DNA of 51,693 nucleotides from Pseudomonadota bacterium. Lineage in GTDB: Bacteria; Desulfobacterota; Desulfarculia; Desulfarculales; Desulfarculaceae. Under the pieces are notes generated by a model. The model saw nothing but the letters and a program-made list of their open reading frames with translations. It was not told where the DNA came from and searched no databases. Position 1 is the stretch's first letter; every line of letters begins with the position of its first letter. Positions 31,454 through 40,028 of the stretch are shown here, piece by piece. The translations under genes were made by a program, and so were the position numbers. Location of the stretch: the NCBI GenBank assembly GCA_018819925.1, contig JAHJPG010000014.1, positions 1 through 51,693 of the forward strand, in the 5' to 3' direction.

Positions 31454-34270
31454 ATGGATAAGCCCGGCCAAATAATCCTGCCGGCCTCCTGGGCGCGAGT
31501 GGCCGCCTGGGGCGGCGGCCTTGCCGCGGCCCTGGGCCTGGCCGGGTACGGCGCCTGGATCGTGGGAGAGCCGTTTTGGGGCAGCCTGGGGCAGGGCTAC
31601 ATCCCCATGGCCTCCCTCACCGCCTTCCAGTTCATCATCATGGGGGCCGGCCTGTGGGCCTTGTCCCGCCAGGACCGCCGGGGCCCGGTGCGCGTGGCGG
31701 CCGGGCTGCTGGTGGCCGCTTGTATCGCACTCAGCCTGCTGTCCTTGGTCTCCCAACTGATCGCCTGGGAGATCAACCCCGAGGATGTCCTCTTCTCCTC
31801 CAAGGGCTTGCTGGGAAAATTCGAGCTGAACCGCATGTCCCCCATGACCGCCGCCCTGTTCGCGCTGGCCGGAGCCGCCCTGTTGCTGTTCATGCACGGC
31901 AACCGGGGCGGGGCGGCCACCCAAGCGGCGGGCTCCTTGGCCGCCCTGGTGGCCGGGGGGGGCGCGGTGGGGGCCATGGGCTACCTTTTCGGCACGCCCC
32001 TGCTCTACGGCGGCCATTTCATCCCCATGGCGGCCACCACCTCGGCGGCCTTTCTTTTTCTGGGCTGCGGCCTGGTGGCCCTGAACGGCCCGGCCTTTTT
32101 CGTGCTGCGGCCCCTGAAGGGCTCCTCGCCCCGGGCCCGCATCCTGCGGGCCTTTCTGCCCCTGTCCCTCATCCTCATTCTGGCGCACGGCTACATCCAG
32201 TACCAATGGCATGAAAGCTCCGTGCTGCCCGCCGCCATGTTTTCGGCCCTGGCGGCCATCGCCCTGTCGGTCATAACGGTGCTGGTGGCCCTCAGGGTGT
32301 CGGGCATTATCGGCAAGGGCATAGAGCGCACCCAAAACCAACTGCGCGAGAGCCGGCAGGAGGCCAAGTTTCTGGCCGACGTGATGGATCGCTCGTCCCA
32401 ACCCTGGACAGTGGGCAATCTTGACGGCACCCTGGGCCGCTGCAACCAGGCTTTTTGCCGGCTGGTGGGTTACAGCCAACAGGAGCTGAAAAGCATCGAC
32501 TGGGTCAAGGGCCTCACCCCGCTCCGGTGGCGCGATGAAGAGTCCGCCCGGCTTGCCAAGCTGCGCCAAACCGGAAAGCCGGTGCGCTATGAAAAGCAAT
32601 ACATAAAAAAGGACGGCTCCCTGGTGCCGGTCGAGCTGTTCGTGGACTGCGCCAGGGATGAGCAGGGAGAGCTGCAATATTACTGCGCCTTCGTCTCCGA
32701 CATCACCGAGCGCAAGCTTGCCGAGGAGCGGTTCCGTATCTTGGCCGAGGATGCCCCTTTCTCCATCATGCAGTTCGACCATGAGGGGCGGGTCACCTAT
32801 GTCAACAAGTGGCACCTGGATGTGTTCGCCAAGGGGAAGCTGGGGCGGGGGTTCTTTTTAGGCAAGCTGGTTTTCGAGCTGCCGGGCATTGCCGAGGCGG
32901 GCGTTGGCCAACAGGTCGAGAAGATATTGAAAGGGGAAACTGTTTATCTGGAGGAGGTCTATTTCCCGCGCTTCGCGGCGGGGCACTCGGGATACCAGAG
33001 GATTCACGGTATGCCCTTCTACCAGGATGGGCGGCTGTTGGGGGGCTTCCTGATCCGGGAGGACATAACCCAAAAGAAACAAGAGGACAATAAAAGAGAG
33101 AACCTGGAACAAGCGCTGCGCCAGTCCCAAAAGATGGAGGCCTTGGGCACCTTGGCCGGGGGCATCGCCCACGACTTCAACAACATGCTGGCCTCGGTGA
33201 TCGGCAATGCCGAACTGGGCCAGGTGGACCTGCCCCCGGAGCATCCGGTGCAGGCCTACCTTGGCCAAATCCTGGAAGCCGGTCAACGGGGCACCGACCT
33301 GATCCGCCAAATCCTCGGCTTCAGCCGGTCCCAGGAATACGAACCAAGGCCCATGCGCTTGGCCCCGGCGATCGAAAACGGCCTCAAGCTGCTGCGCTCC
33401 TCCATTTCCCGGAGCGTGGAGATCAGGGAAAACCTCGCCGCCCGAGACGAGAGAATCCTGGGAGACGTGACCCAGATGCAGCAGGTGCTCATGAACCTGT
33501 GCACCAACGCGGCCCAGGCCATGGAAGGCGGGGGAGTCATGCAGGTGGCCCTGGAGAGGTTCGAGGTGGATGGCGGCCAAGCCCTGGCCATATCGCCGGA
33601 AATGCGCCAGGGGGCATACCTGCGCCTAAGCGTGCAAGACACCGGAACGGGCATAAGCAAAGAAATCCTGCCGCGCATCTTCGACCCCTTTTTCACCACC
33701 AAGGAGGTGGGCAAGGGCACGGGCATGGGCCTGTCGGTGGCGCACGGCCTGGTGCGGGCCCACAGCGGATTCATAACCGCCGAGAGCCAAAAGGGCGCGG
33801 GTTCTCGGTTCTCGGTGTATCTGCCTATTATCGATGCCGAGCTCCAGGAAGAGGCCCCGGAGGAAACCGCGAATCTGCCCCGGGGCCGGGAGAGGGTGCT
33901 TTTCGTGGACGACGAAGAGGCCATCGCGCACCTGGGCCGACAAATACTGAGCCGCCTGGGCTACCAGGTCACGGCGGCCACTTCCAGCACCCGGGCCCTG
34001 GAGATTTACCGACAAGATCCGGGGAGCTACGATCTGGTCATCACCGACTACGCCATGCCCGATATGAACGGGGACCGGTTGGCCCGGGAGATGCTGTCCA
34101 TCAGCCCGGAGCTGCCCGTCATCGTTTGCACCGGCTTCACCGAACGCATGGACGCGGCCAAGGCCCGGGATCTGGGGGTGCGCGGATTTGTGCTCAAGCC
34201 GCTCAATGTGAAGGATCTGGCCCAACTGGTGCGCCGGGTGCTGGACGGCGGGGAGGCTCCGCAGGCGTGA
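31454..34270 (+). CDS. Hybrid sensor histidine kinase with MASE-like membrane domain, two PAS domains and receiver
   Basis: A 938-residue protein. Residues about 10-285 form seven or eight membrane segments. PAS1 (about 305-420: FLADVMDRSSQPW, GRCNQAFCRLVGYSQQEL, KDGSLVPVELFV, SDITERK) and PAS2 (about 425-545) follow. The kinase core has H-box LGTLAGGIAHDFNNML, N-box LMNLCTNAAQAM, G1 DTGTGI, F-box FDPFFTTK and G2 GKGTGMGLSVAHG. The receiver (about 815-930) has the acidic pair in FVDDEEAI, phospho-acceptor Asp in VITDYAMPD, T in VCTGFT and K in VLKPLN. A separate phosphotransfer protein or regulator is likely needed; none is next to it. Only a weak ribosome-binding site precedes the ATG. Confidence 0.94.
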   Translation: MDKPGQIILPASWARVAAWGGGLAAALGLAGYGAWIVGEPFWGSLGQGYIPMASLTAFQFIIMGAGLWALSRQDRRGPVRVAAGLLVAACIALSLLSLVSQLIAWEINPEDVLFSSKGLLGKFELNRMSPMTAALFALAGAALLLFMHGNRGGAATQAAGSLAALVAGGGAVGAMGYLFGTPLLYGGHFIPMAATTSAAFLFLGCGLVALNGPAFFVLRPLKGSSPRARILRAFLPLSLILILAHGYIQYQWHESSVLPAAMFSALAAIALSVITVLVALRVSGIIGKGIERTQNQLRESRQEAKFLADVMDRSSQPWTVGNLDGTLGRCNQAFCRLVGYSQQELKSIDWVKGLTPLRWRDEESARLAKLRQTGKPVRYEKQYIKKDGSLVPVELFVDCARDEQGELQYYCAFVSDITERKLAEERFRILAEDAPFSIMQFDHEGRVTYVNKWHLDVFAKGKLGRGFFLGKLVFELPGIAEAGVGQQVEKILKGETVYLEEVYFPRFAAGHSGYQRIHGMPFYQDGRLLGGFLIREDITQKKQEDNKRENLEQALRQSQKMEALGTLAGGIAHDFNNMLASVIGNAELGQVDLPPEHPVQAYLGQILEAGQRGTDLIRQILGFSRSQEYEPRPMRLAPAIENGLKLLRSSISRSVEIRENLAARDERILGDVTQMQQVLMNLCTNAAQAMEGGGVMQVALERFEVDGGQALAISPEMRQGAYLRLSVQDTGTGISKEILPRIFDPFFTTKEVGKGTGMGLSVAHGLVRAHSGFITAESQKGAGSRFSVYLPIIDAELQEEAPEETANLPRGRERVLFVDDEEAIAHLGRQILSRLGYQVTAATSSTRALEIYRQDPGSYDLVITDYAMPDMNGDRLAREMLSISPELPVIVCTGFTERMDAAKARDLGVRGFVLKPLNVKDLAQLVRRVLDGGEAPQA

Positions 34271-34274
34271 TTGG

Positions 34275-34308
34275 ATTGTTGGGTTTCGCTCCGCTCTACC
34301 CAACCAAC
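34275..34308. repeat. Short palindromic repeat (GTAGGTTGGGT family)
   Basis: TTGTTGGGTTTCGCTCCGCT followed by CTACCCAACCAACG. It begins five bases after the histidine kinase stop and is the inverse orientation of the copy at 19007. Confidence 0.75.
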
Positions 34309-34345
34309 GCTATTGCTGATAATTGGTGCGCGGAGGCCGGTTCTG

Positions 34346-34393
34346 GAATCGTGTAGGCTGGGCCGGGGGCGAAGCCCGAAACCCGGTGATTCC
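34346..34393. repeat. Short palindromic repeat, divergent copy
   Basis: GAATCGTGTAGGCTGGGCC, then GGGGGCGAAGCCCGAAACCC and GGTGATTCC. The outer GAATC/GATTC and inner GGGC-GAAGCCC parts pair. Related to the copy at 8779. Confidence 0.65.
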
Positions 34394-34435
34394 ACATCAG
34401 CCACGCGCCTTCTTTTTTCATGCAATAGGGGCTTG

Positions 34436-34611
34436 TCATCGCGAGGACGGGCAGCGGCAAGGGCTTGGGGGGACAGGGCCGTCCGGTCTGCCCGGCCGTG
34501 GCGAACTTCCGTTTCCCTGGTCATGCCTGTGTAGCCAAGACCAAGGAAAACCAAGACCGCCGCGCCCCGTCTCTTGCCGGGACGCGGCTGGCGATCACGC
34601 CTATCGCCGGG
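34436..34611 (+). repeat. Degenerate composite inverted-repeat element
   Basis: GTCATCGCGAGGACGGGCAG, GGTCTGCCCGGCCGTGGCG, AACTTCCGTTTCCCTGGTC and a final CTGGCGATCACGCCTATCGC. It has the same orientation as the copies at 15664 and 15933, with a shortened second half. No gene is seen from 34271 to 34722 apart from repeats. Confidence 0.75.
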
Positions 34612-34722
34612 TTTTTTATACCCGAACTTGCAACAGGCCTATCCACGTTTTATTTTAAGTTCGCCGGCCAAAGCCGATCCTGGCCCAAAAGCCGGTGAAA
34701 CATTTTTCAGAGAGGGGAATTA

Positions 34723-35112
34723 ATGAAAAGCTTGATACTCGCGCTGCTTTGCGGGGCGGTTCTGCTGCTTGCGGGCTCGGCCCACGCCTTTGCCATCTAC
34801 AACCATGTGGGCCACGAGGTCTGCGCCCAGAAAAAGCTGGACGTCCTGGTGGGGAGCTGCTCCTTTATGATCCCGCCCAACGGCCACCACAATGGAGCCC
34901 ATGGCTCGGGGTGGAGCGGGGGCCGGGTGGTCTGGGCTACCGGCAGCGATAGTTGCCGGGGCACCGACTACTTCGACATCCCCGACGGCGGCTACGCCCG
35001 CATCTACAACGGCGAGGTCAAGATCTACAAGCACGACGACAAGCAGGTGGGCAGCAGGGACGTGAGCGGCTGCGATTGCCCGGACCCGGGGCCGGACAAG
35101 AAAAAGCCCTAA
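34723..35112 (+). CDS. Small exported protein, unknown function
   Basis: A 129-residue protein with a clear signal peptide (KSLILALLCGAVLLLAGSAHA, cleavage near residue 22). The mature part has YNHVGHEVCAQKKLDVLVGSCSFMIPPNGHHNGAHGSGW, GTDYFDIPDGGYARIYNGEVKIY and a final CDCPDPGP with basic end; five cysteines in all. The sequence suggests a small beta-rich periplasmic domain. GAGGGG lies 7 bases before the ATG. I do not recognise the family with certainty. A 27-bp hairpin follows and separates it from the convergent CoA-transferase gene. Confidence 0.8.
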   Translation: MKSLILALLCGAVLLLAGSAHAFAIYNHVGHEVCAQKKLDVLVGSCSFMIPPNGHHNGAHGSGWSGGRVVWATGSDSCRGTDYFDIPDGGYARIYNGEVKIYKHDDKQVGSRDVSGCDCPDPGPDKKKP

Positions 35113-35129
35113 CCCAACCCCGAGGCGGG

Positions 35130-35156
35130 GCCGGAGATCAGGTTCGCTTCTCCGGC
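35130..35156. terminator. Hairpin between convergent genes
   Basis: An 8-bp perfect stem, GCCGGAGA with TCTCCGGC, 11-nt loop; no T run. It may act for both strands. Confidence 0.45.
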
Positions 35157-35175
35157 TCCTCCTCGAACCACCTCC

Positions 35176-37038
35176 CTATGCCTCGCCCCCGTCGAACCAG
35201 TGCTCCACCCGCCACACCCCGGGCTCGATTATGGTGCGGGTGTAGGGTCCCAGCTTGCCGAAGACCTTGAGCATGGCCTTGTTGGAGCCGAAGGACACCG
35301 CCCAGAAACCGGGCACCCCCTTATTTTTGGCATAAGTGGTCAGATGCTCCTGGAGCACCGAGCCCAGGCCGGTGCCCTGGAAGTGGTCATGCACGGTGTA
35401 GGCCACCTCGGCCAGGCCGGTGGGGTCGCCCAGGCTGTAGCGGCCCACTCCCATGATCTTTTCCTGACCGATGGGCCCGGTGGTGGCCACCAGGGCCATC
35501 TGCTCGGTGTAGTCCAGGTTCACCAGGTCCTGGGCCATGGTGTGGGGCAGGGCACGCACCGGGCGAAAGTAGCGGTTGAAGATGGTCTCGTCGCTGTGGG
35601 AGTAGAACAGCTCCTGCATCAGCACCTCGTCGGTGGGCTTCACCGGCCGGATATGCACCGACACCCCGCCCCTGAGGGCGGCCTCGCCCTCGGCCCACTC
35701 GGGATAGAGGTCCACGTCGGAGATGTGCAGCACCTGGTCCGGGTAGAGGTAGGCGTTGGCCTTGGCCTGCCTGAGCAGCTCTCCCCGGTGGCGGGGGTGG
35801 GCGATGTTGATCAGCGCCAGGGCCCGCTCGCGGATGGAGCGGCCGTGCAAATAGGCCACCCCGTATTCGGTGACCACGTAGTCCACGTCGCCCCGGGTGG
35901 CGATGACCCCGGCCCCCTCGGCCAGGTGGTGCACGATGCTGCTGGTGGCCCCGTCCTTGGTGGTGCTGGGCAAGACGATGATGGAGCGCCCGCCCTTGCT
36001 CATGGCCGCGCCGCGTAAAAAGTCCAGCCGCCCGCCGATGCCCGAATAGAAGTGGTAGCCCGCCGCCTCCGAGGAAACCTGGCCGGAGAGGTCCACCTGC
36101 AGGGCGCTGCCTATGGAGACCATGTTGTCGTTCTTGGCGATCTCCAGGGGGTTGTAGACCTGGTCGCTGGGCAGAAACAAAAAGTTGGGGTTCAGGTCCA
36201 CGTAGTCGTACATGGCCCGGGTGCCGATGCAAAACGAGCACACCGAGCGGCCGGGCAAGTGGTTCTTGGCCTGGTTGGTGATGACCCCCTGGTCGATGAG
36301 TTCGATCATGGCGTCGGATACCACCTCGGTGTGCAGGCCCAGTTTTCTCTTGTCCTTCAGGTGGCCCAGCACTCCATAAGGAATGTGGCCGTAGCCGATG
36401 TGCAAGGTGTCGCCGTCCTTGATAAGGCGGGCTACGCTGGCCGCGATCCTCTCGCCCACCTCGTCCAGGGGCGGGTAGGGGAACTCCATCAACTCCTGGT
36501 CCATCTCCACGAACACGTCGATGTCGCTCACCCTGAGAAAGGTGTTGCCCATGGTGCGGGGCATGCGCCGGTTCACCTGGGCTATGACCAGATCGGCGCT
36601 TTCGGCCGCCGCCCGGGACACGTCCACCCCGATGCCCAGGGATACGTAGCCGTGGCTGTCCGGCGGGCTCACCTGGATCAGGGCCACGTCCAGGTCCACT
36701 TGGTGGGAGCGGAACAGCTGCGGAATTTGGTGCATGAACACCGGGGTGTAGTCGGCCCGGGCCGAGGCCACCGCCTGGCGGGTGGAGTGGCCGATGAAAA
36801 AGGCGTTGTGGCGGAAGCGGCGGTCAAAGCGCCGGTCGGTGTACTCGGCCTTGTCCAGGGTCACGAAGTGCAATATCTGCACGTCGTGCAGCTCGTCGGC
36901 CCGCGCCATGAGGGCGCTTACCAGGCCCCGGGGCTCGGCGCAGGCCGAGCCCACGAAGACCCGCTGCCCCCGCTTGATGGGCTTCACCGCCCGGGCCGGG
37001 TCCTTCAAGCGCTTCCGGTAAATTTCCTTCCAGGACAT
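35176..37038 (-). CDS. Acetyl-CoA hydrolase/transferase fused to GNAT acetyltransferase
   Basis: A 620-residue fusion. The first 430 residues are a CoA-transferase of the acetyl-CoA hydrolase / 4-hydroxybutyrate CoA-transferase family: RGQRVFVGSACAEP, FIGHSTRQAV, VSPPDSHGYVSLGIGVD, GYGHIPYGVL, LGLHTEVVSDAMIEL (with the Glu I expect to be catalytic) and VVTEYGVAYLHGRSIRERALALINIAHP. From about residue 460 a GNAT domain follows: VHIRPVKPTDEVLM, VGRYSLGDPTGLAEVAYTVHDHFQGTGLGSVL with the acetyl-CoA-binding GTGLG, and KLGPYTR. The fusion is known in deltaproteobacteria. The ATG at 37038 is chosen because GATGAGG lies just before; an ATG 18 bases upstream has none. It may use acyl-CoA both for transfer and for lysine acetylation control, but this is inference. 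Confidence 0.93.
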   Translation of the reverse strand: MSWKEIYRKRLKDPARAVKPIKRGQRVFVGSACAEPRGLVSALMARADELHDVQILHFVTLDKAEYTDRRFDRRFRHNAFFIGHSTRQAVASARADYTPVFMHQIPQLFRSHQVDLDVALIQVSPPDSHGYVSLGIGVDVSRAAAESADLVIAQVNRRMPRTMGNTFLRVSDIDVFVEMDQELMEFPYPPLDEVGERIAASVARLIKDGDTLHIGYGHIPYGVLGHLKDKRKLGLHTEVVSDAMIELIDQGVITNQAKNHLPGRSVCSFCIGTRAMYDYVDLNPNFLFLPSDQVYNPLEIAKNDNMVSIGSALQVDLSGQVSSEAAGYHFYSGIGGRLDFLRGAAMSKGGRSIIVLPSTTKDGATSSIVHHLAEGAGVIATRGDVDYVVTEYGVAYLHGRSIRERALALINIAHPRHRGELLRQAKANAYLYPDQVLHISDVDLYPEWAEGEAALRGGVSVHIRPVKPTDEVLMQELFYSHSDETIFNRYFRPVRALPHTMAQDLVNLDYTEQMALVATTGPIGQEKIMGVGRYSLGDPTGLAEVAYTVHDHFQGTGLGSVLQEHLTTYAKNKGVPGFWAVSFGSNKAMLKVFGKLGPYTRTIIEPGVWRVEHWFDGGEA

Positions 37039-37116
37039 CGCCTCATCCCCGTGCATGATTTGTCTTTTAAAACTAGCACGCCATGGACGCGGGGTAAACG
37101 GGCGGCCATGGAAGGG

Positions 37117-37146
37117 CCGCCGGCCCGGGCTAGAGCGGGCCGGCGG
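37117..37146 (-). terminator. Strong hairpin after the tail-like gene cassette
   Basis: A perfect 11-bp GC stem (37117-37127 with 37136-37146, 8-nt loop) lies 51 bases after the last gene of the cassette and before the CoA-transferase start, on the strand of both. No T run. Confidence 0.5.
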
Positions 37147-37196
37147 CGGGGGAAAGGAGGGGCAAGGCGTGGCGGCCGCCCGGCGGCGGCGAAGGG

Positions 37197-37400
37197 TCAG
37201 TTGGAAAGCAGGCGGGCGAAAATATCCTGCAATATCTTTTTTCCCTGCTGCCAGTTGCCGGCCTTCTCCAGGGCGGCGCTCACCGCCTGGGGGCTGACCG
37301 GGTCGCTGGCCACCCAGCGGCTCTGGTCCTTGGCCACAGAGAGCCGGGCCTGTTCCCTGGCCGCCTGGGTTTGCCGGGCCGCGGCCCTAAAGCTGGACAT
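37197..37400 (-). CDS. Small protein, last gene of tail-like cassette
   Basis: A 67-residue helical, basic protein (SSFRAAARQTQAAREQARL; later WQQGKKILQDIFARLL). Start ATG at 37400 overlaps the end of the upstream gene by 14 bases; a TTG two codons earlier is possible. No homology recognised. Its overlap with the preceding tail-like gene is the reason for grouping it with the cassette. A chaperone or tail-completion role would be a guess. Confidence 0.6.
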   Translation of the reverse strand: MSSFRAAARQTQAAREQARLSVAKDQSRWVASDPVSPQAVSAALEKAGNWQQGKKILQDIFARLLSN

Positions 37401-37833
37401 CTTCAACCGCCACGATGTTCACCGGATCGCACCGGTAGGTGATGGAATCGGCCACGGCCACCTGCAACGTGCAGGGGGTGAGGGCGCTGACGGGGCTCAG
37501 GGCCCCGGCCCCGCCGGCCAGGGCCACGGTTTCGCTCTGGTTGCCCACCATGATCTCCAGGGAGGCGGGCGGGTCCTGGCCCAAAACCGTCACCGCCACC
37601 ACCGCCTGGTCCACTCCGTCGGCAATGATCTCGCTTTTGTCCGGGGTCAGCTCCACCACCGTCTTGGCCACCACCTGGCCCTCCGCCACCCGGTGGGTGT
37701 CCAGGTTCGTCTCGTCAGGCCCGTCGATGGCGTTCAGGCCCTGGGCCTGCCAGGCCATGACTTGCGGGGGGGCCAGGCAAATGCCCCGGATTTCGCCGGT
37801 AAGCGGGTCATACGCGATCATTTTGGGTTGCAT
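37387..37833 (-). CDS. Phage-tail-associated protein with Ig-like domain (cassette gene 5)
   Basis: A 148-residue protein. The N-terminal half (MIAYDPLTGEIRGICLAPPQ, VMAWQAQGLNAIDGPDETNL) followed by a beta-rich part LTPDKSEIIADGVDQAVVAVTVLG, a pattern frequent in proteins near phage tail fibres (K.eI.ADGvD.avvtV). GATAAGGAGGTTTAC gives a strong ribosome-binding site before the ATG at 37833. The gene lies 10 bp after the tail-fibre-like gene stop. No signal peptide. Function unknown; fibre assembly or decoration is plausible. Confidence 0.72.
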   Translation of the reverse strand: MQPKMIAYDPLTGEIRGICLAPPQVMAWQAQGLNAIDGPDETNLDTHRVAEGQVVAKTVVELTPDKSEIIADGVDQAVVAVTVLGQDPPASLEIMVGNQSETVALAGGAGALSPVSALTPCTLQVAVADSITYRCDPVNIVAVEDVQL

Positions 37834-37843
37834 GTAAACCTCC

Positions 37844-38812
37844 TTATCTTGCCATGCCGGCGGGCAGGGCAAAGCCTCGGCAGTGAATCTGTAGTGAGCC
37901 GCTCCCCGACCAAAAAACGTGGTAGTAAACGTTCCCCGATGCATTGGACATCATGGAAAACGGCGTGACGTATTCTCCTGGAGCGTTCTGCTTGGCGATT
38001 GCTCCAGCCGCTGACCCTTCAGTCCCATCGGAGCCCATATAGACCCAGTAGGTCTGCGCGTTGGCCTGGTTCAAATAAGCCTGCCCATACCACCAAAGAC
38101 GGCCCAGGGCGGGCAGGCCCACGCTCAGGGCAGTGGCCGTGGTGGCGGGCGAGCTGGTTGACAGCGCAAATATCGAGGTGGTGGATAGCTGGAAAATTTT
38201 GCCGTCACAGGAGAAGGCGGCCAGGCCGCCCGATCCGTCGCTGCGCATGACCCCAACCACCCGCTCCGTACCGATGTACCAGGCCTTGTAGGCGTCGCTC
38301 CATTGGGGGGTGGTGGCGTCCAGGGCGACGGCGGCCGCATCGATCTCATTCCCGGAGGCCGGCGCGTACACCTTGAGATAGAGCCAGGTGTTGGCCGCGA
38401 ACCCGCTCTGGCCGGTCTTGGTGATGGCGCCGGGGATCTCGAACAGGCTCCCGCCGATATCCAGCGCGCCGCTGCCCAGGGTGAAGGCGCTGGCCGAAGA
38501 CCAGGCGGGCAGGCAGCCGGTGATTGCCGCCGGCGCTCCGGCGCTGACTGCACCGGCCTTGGTGAGCTGGAGCACCTCCCCGCCACCGGCCCCCCGGAAA
38601 AAAAGCTCGGCCAGGCCGCCGCTTTCTTTGGTGTACAGGGCCGCCTGCCCGGCTCCGGTGTCCGGGTCCGCGCCCTGCACCACCAGGGTGGCCCGCTGGT
38701 GCAGGCCCGCGCTGTCGTGCTCGGCCAGCATCAGGCGGTTGAGGGTGTCCTCCTTGGTGGGGTGGTCCGCGCCGACCATCTCCTCGTCGTATTGGATTCT
38801 CAGGTCCGACAT
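37844..38812 (-). CDS. Tail-fibre-like protein (cassette gene 4)
   Basis: A 322-residue protein. The N-terminal third has MSDLRIQYDEEMVGADHPTKEDTLNRL and AALYTKESGGLAELFFRGAGGGEVLQLT, the 'alytkd.g.tELfyrd..G.viqlT' pattern that recurs in phage fibre and neck proteins. The rest is a Ser/Thr/Ala/Gly-rich beta-type sequence (ALSTSSPATTATALSVGLPALGRLWWYGQAYLNQ) with a C-terminal receptor-like part (VYYHVFWSGSGSLQIHCRGF). The ATG at 38812 has TAGGAG eight bases upstream, inside the stop of the previous gene. No signal peptide or membrane segment. Confidence 0.75.
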   Translation of the reverse strand: MSDLRIQYDEEMVGADHPTKEDTLNRLMLAEHDSAGLHQRATLVVQGADPDTGAGQAALYTKESGGLAELFFRGAGGGEVLQLTKAGAVSAGAPAAITGCLPAWSSASAFTLGSGALDIGGSLFEIPGAITKTGQSGFAANTWLYLKVYAPASGNEIDAAAVALDATTPQWSDAYKAWYIGTERVVGVMRSDGSGGLAAFSCDGKIFQLSTTSIFALSTSSPATTATALSVGLPALGRLWWYGQAYLNQANAQTYWVYMGSDGTEGSAAGAIAKQNAPGEYVTPFSMMSNASGNVYYHVFWSGSGSLQIHCRGFALPAGMAR

Positions 38813-38822
38813 TCTTTATCTC

Positions 38823-40028
38823 CTAGTAGTCGTTGCGGTCCCGGCCGCCGCCGGCCAACAGGCTGCCGTCGGCCAGGCCCTGCCCGTCGGCCGGGGCGGC
38901 CAGGGTTTTATAAAGGCCGCTGTCCAAGAGGGTGTAGCCCATGCCCCCGGCGTCCAGGTCCGGCTCCAGGCCCAGCACGCGCACGATCTGGTTTTTCAGC
39001 GGGCGGCCCTGGGGGTCTTGCAGCCAGGACAGGCTGATGAGCACCGCGTCGCCCTTTTCCAGGGGAAGGTTGGCCAGCGAGTTCTCCCGGCAAGAGATCA
39101 CCCGGCGGGGGCGGCCCAACAGCCCCACCAGGCGCCCGGACACGGTGCGGGCCACCGAGGGCAGGCGCACCCAGGCCAGCTCCAGGGTGGCGGAGGCCAG
39201 CCCGTGCATGCCCTGGGCCCGCAAATCCTGGCCATCCAGGCCGTCGAAGAAGTCTTCGTACTCCTGGGTGGCGAAGTTGTAGGCAAAGCGGGCCGGGGCC
39301 CGGTTGACCATCTCCGCCAGGCGGGCCTCCACGCTCACCCCGCTCAGGTCGCCCTGGCGCAGGCAGGCGGCGATTTCGCTCTCGCTTAGCGATCCGGCCC
39401 CCAGGTCCAGGAACACCTTGAGCCGCCCGGCGCCGTCGCGCCACCAGGAGCCCAGGAAGTCGGACAACAGGCCGGTGAGCAGGCTGCCCAGGGTGGCCTG
39501 CTTGCTTATCACCCCGGCGGCGGCGTAGCCCAGGGCCTCGGCCCGGGCCCTGGCCCGGCCGAAGGAGGCGCTCTCCAGTTCGTCGGGCGCGGCCCCGGCC
39601 AGGTTCAAGAAAAGGTCTCGGGCCACATCCACCGGGTTGGCTATCAGCCCGCCCTCGCCGTCGGCCCGGCCCTGGGCCCGCACGGTGATGGGCTCCAAGG
39701 ACTTGGCGTCCTCGCCAAAGGTGGCGGTGGCGATGACCCCCCGGCCCTCGAAGTCGTGGGCCAGGTCCAGGGTGTAGGCGGCAGGATCGATCACCTGGCC
39801 GCCGCCGCCGTACAGGCCCACCGCGTTGCCCGCGGCCAGGGGACGCAAGGCGTGCCCGGCCAGGGCGTAGACAAAGGCGTCCTGGTCCAGACACACCGCC
39901 GGCCACAGACCTCCGCTGCCGCCGAAGGTGAGGTCGCCGTAGACCACCGGCAGCAGGGCCCCCGGCCGGCGGGGGTTGGAATATGACCCGGCCCGCTTCA
40001 GCTCCAGGGTGGCGCCCAGGTCGATCAT
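38823..40028 (-). CDS. Tail-hub/baseplate-like protein (cassette gene 3)
   Basis: A 401-residue protein. PRRPGALLPVVYGDLTFGG resembles the 'PvvYG' entry of phage J-like tail hub proteins, and ANPVDVARDLFLNLAG the segment 'NP..i..dLL'. The middle has GSWWRDGAGRLKVFLDLGAG and a beta-rich part VNRAPARFAYNFATQEYEDFF, then GDAVLISLSWLQDPQGRPL, consistent with repeated hub domains. Its start forms TGATG with the stop of the previous gene, giving tight translational coupling; a GTG 3 bases earlier is possible. Homology is weak by eye, so the assignment rests partly on context. Confidence 0.65.
   Translation of the reverse strand: MIDLGATLELKRAGSYSNPRRPGALLPVVYGDLTFGGSGGLWPAVCLDQDAFVYALAGHALRPLAAGNAVGLYGGGGQVIDPAAYTLDLAHDFEGRGVIATATFGEDAKSLEPITVRAQGRADGEGGLIANPVDVARDLFLNLAGAAPDELESASFGRARARAEALGYAAAGVISKQATLGSLLTGLLSDFLGSWWRDGAGRLKVFLDLGAGSLSESEIAACLRQGDLSGVSVEARLAEMVNRAPARFAYNFATQEYEDFFDGLDGQDLRAQGMHGLASATLELAWVRLPSVARTVSGRLVGLLGRPRRVISCRENSLANLPLEKGDAVLISLSWLQDPQGRPLKNQIVRVLGLEPDLDAGGMGYTLLDSGLYKTLAAPADGQGLADGSLLAGGGRDRNDY

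Noticed and set aside
36052-37968. A 638-codon plus-strand frame across the CoA-transferase and cassette genes
   Set aside because: Crosses the end of two real minus-strand genes, has His/Gly/Val-rich composition and no family motifs.
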